Source of the DNA: an uncultured Arthrobacter sp. | GTDB taxonomy: Bacteria; Actinomycetota; Actinomycetes; Actinomycetales; Micrococcaceae | Direction of reading: 5' to 3' | Assembly (NCBI RefSeq): GCF_947495145.1 | Contig: NZ_CANLXP010000013.1 | Location: forward strand, 1-64,000 | Length of the DNA: 64,000 bases | Shown: piece after piece, positions 63,121 to 64,000 of the stretch | How the letters are laid out: every line of letters begins with the position of its first letter | How positions within the stretch are numbered: the first letter of the stretch is position 1 | Translations under genes and position numbers: made by a program | The notes under the pieces: model-generated | Seen by the model: the letters and a program-made list of their open reading frames with translations, nothing else | Told to the model about the DNA's origin: nothing | Database searches by the model: none

Positions 63121-64000
63121 ATGTTCCTGGTCGAGCGCCTGCCGCGGATCCTCACTGCCCGTGGGTGGGGACTGGCCGCGGCCGGTGTGCTGTCGCTGTT
63201 GTTCGCGCAGTTCCTCGGCCGGCGGGATCTGCTCTATTTGGGCACCCTGCTGGTGCTCCTGCCGCTGGTGTCCGTGCTGGTGCTCCGGCTGGCGAAGCCG
63301 CGGTTCACCGTGCACCGAACCTTCGCACCGCAGAGCATGGAGACCGGGTTCACCACCACGGTCACGCTATCTGTGGCCTCGGACGGGCCGCTTGGCGGTT
63401 CAGTGGTGATGCATGAGCAGCTGCCGCAGCGCTTTGGCGAGGCCCCCGAGTTCCACTTCCCTGCCCGTCATCCCACTCCCAGCGGGGTGAGTCTGTATGA
63501 GTACCGGCTGCGGTCGGCAGCGCGGGGAGTGTACGACGTCGGCCCTGTCACCGCCGGTTTCACCGACCCCTTTGGCCTGGGCGTCTCCCGGCACACCCTC
63601 GGCGGCACCGACCGGCTGGTGGTCACGCCGAGCCCGCTCGATCTGCCCTACTCTCCGCTGACCGGCGTGCGCGGGACCGACGGCAATGCCGTGACCCGGC
63701 GGAACGCCAACCCCAGCGACGACGACGTCATGACCCGCGAGTACCGCCACGGCGACCCCATGCGCCGGGTCCACTGGGCCGCGACCGCCCGGCACAACGA
63801 GCTCATGGTGCGGCAGGAGGAATCGGTCACCACCCCCGAGGCCACCCTGATCCTCGATCAGCGGCAGGCCAGTTACGGGTCGGGTTTCCTGTCCGCGTTC
63901 GCCGACCCGGACGCGGACAACGGCATGCTCTCCTCGCCCACGTTCGAGTGGGCTGTGGTTGCTTCAGTTTCCATTGCGGCGCACCTGCTGGATCGCAACT
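63121..64000 (+). CDS. DUF58 domain protein, cut by the window end
   Basis: At least 293 residues; the frame stays open to the window edge. Two N-terminal helices (residues about 15-60, LAAAGVLSLLFAQFLG then LVLLPLVSVLVLRLA), a beta-rich middle with PFGLGVSRH near 140 and the DUF58 signature REYRHGDPMRRVHWAATARHN cut here as YRHGDPMRRVHW near 205. Coupled to MoxR; the pair is expected to be followed by a transglutaminase-like gene. Confidence 0.9.
   Translation, partial: MFLVERLPRILTARGWGLAAAGVLSLLFAQFLGRRDLLYLGTLLVLLPLVSVLVLRLAKPRFTVHRTFAPQSMETGFTTTVTLSVASDGPLGGSVVMHEQLPQRFGEAPEFHFPARHPTPSGVSLYEYRLRSAARGVYDVGPVTAGFTDPFGLGVSRHTLGGTDRLVVTPSPLDLPYSPLTGVRGTDGNAVTRRNANPSDDDVMTREYRHGDPMRRVHWAATARHNELMVRQEESVTTPEATLILDQRQASYGSGFLSAFADPDADNGMLSSPTFEWAVVASVSIAAHLLDRN

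Noticed and set aside
1..64000. Prophage or integrative element with integrase
   Set aside because: No integrase, capsid, relaxase or replication gene was recognised; the IS110 transposase is the only mobility gene.

Overview
The window looks like chromosomal DNA of a high-GC actinobacterium, most likely a member of the Micrococcaceae close to Arthrobacter. I infer this from the coding style (GTG/TTG starts, purine-rich ribosome binding sites), an RpfB-type resuscitation factor with DUF348/G5 domains, and the housekeeping order tatD, rpfB, rsmA, ispE, ABC-F ATPase, which is a conserved actinobacterial neighbourhood. Here that neighbourhood is stretched over 32 kb because accessory blocks lie between its members. 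No rRNA, tRNA or CRISPR array was recognised.

Layout. 0-4 kb: a scarred region with three decayed copies of the 3' end of the ABC-F gene (the intact gene is at 29.7-31.6 kb), alternating with a secreted DUF1080 protein, a small membrane protein and a small conserved protein. 4-9.1 kb: one giant secreted animal-type haem peroxidase with three cell-wall-binding type 2 repeats set into its peroxidase domain and an RTX-like calcium-binding tail. 9.2-27.5 kb: a surface-glycan locus. WecB and WecC supply UDP-ManNAc and UDP-ManNAcA. A rhamnosyltransferase-like enzyme and a heparinase II/III-like protein lie on the plus strand. A tightly overlapped seven-gene minus-strand operon encodes two GT4 enzymes, a TagGH/Wzm-Wzt type exporter, a CgeB-GT2 fusion, WecC and a 1464-residue four-module glycosyltransferase. 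A proline-rich secreted repeat protein sits next to it. 27.9-29.4 kb: an IS110-family element. 29.5-32.6 kb: small membrane protein, ABC-F ATPase and ispE.

32.6-43 kb: an accessory stretch with a MarR regulator, a three-gene overlapped set of DUF3618, holin-like and Ala-rich membrane proteins, a SRPBCC protein, an Xre/MbcA-like antitoxin with a frameshifted RES-type toxin, lipoproteins and several broken genes. Three similar palindromic sites precede genes of this block and may mark one regulon. 43.2-53.8 kb: a carbohydrate-utilisation cassette with a secreted clan GH-A-like glycosidase, a GH36 alpha-galactosidase, an ABC sugar importer without its own ATPase, and a LacI regulator. LacI-type operators lie between the two divergent glycosidase genes. 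The cassette is bracketed by an imperfect direct repeat of about 80 bp.

53.9-64 kb: rsmA, rpfB, prfC, a SulP transporter, an orphan HTH protein, tatD with a tandem partial duplication of its 3' end, a MoxR ATPase and the start of a DUF58 protein that runs off the window.
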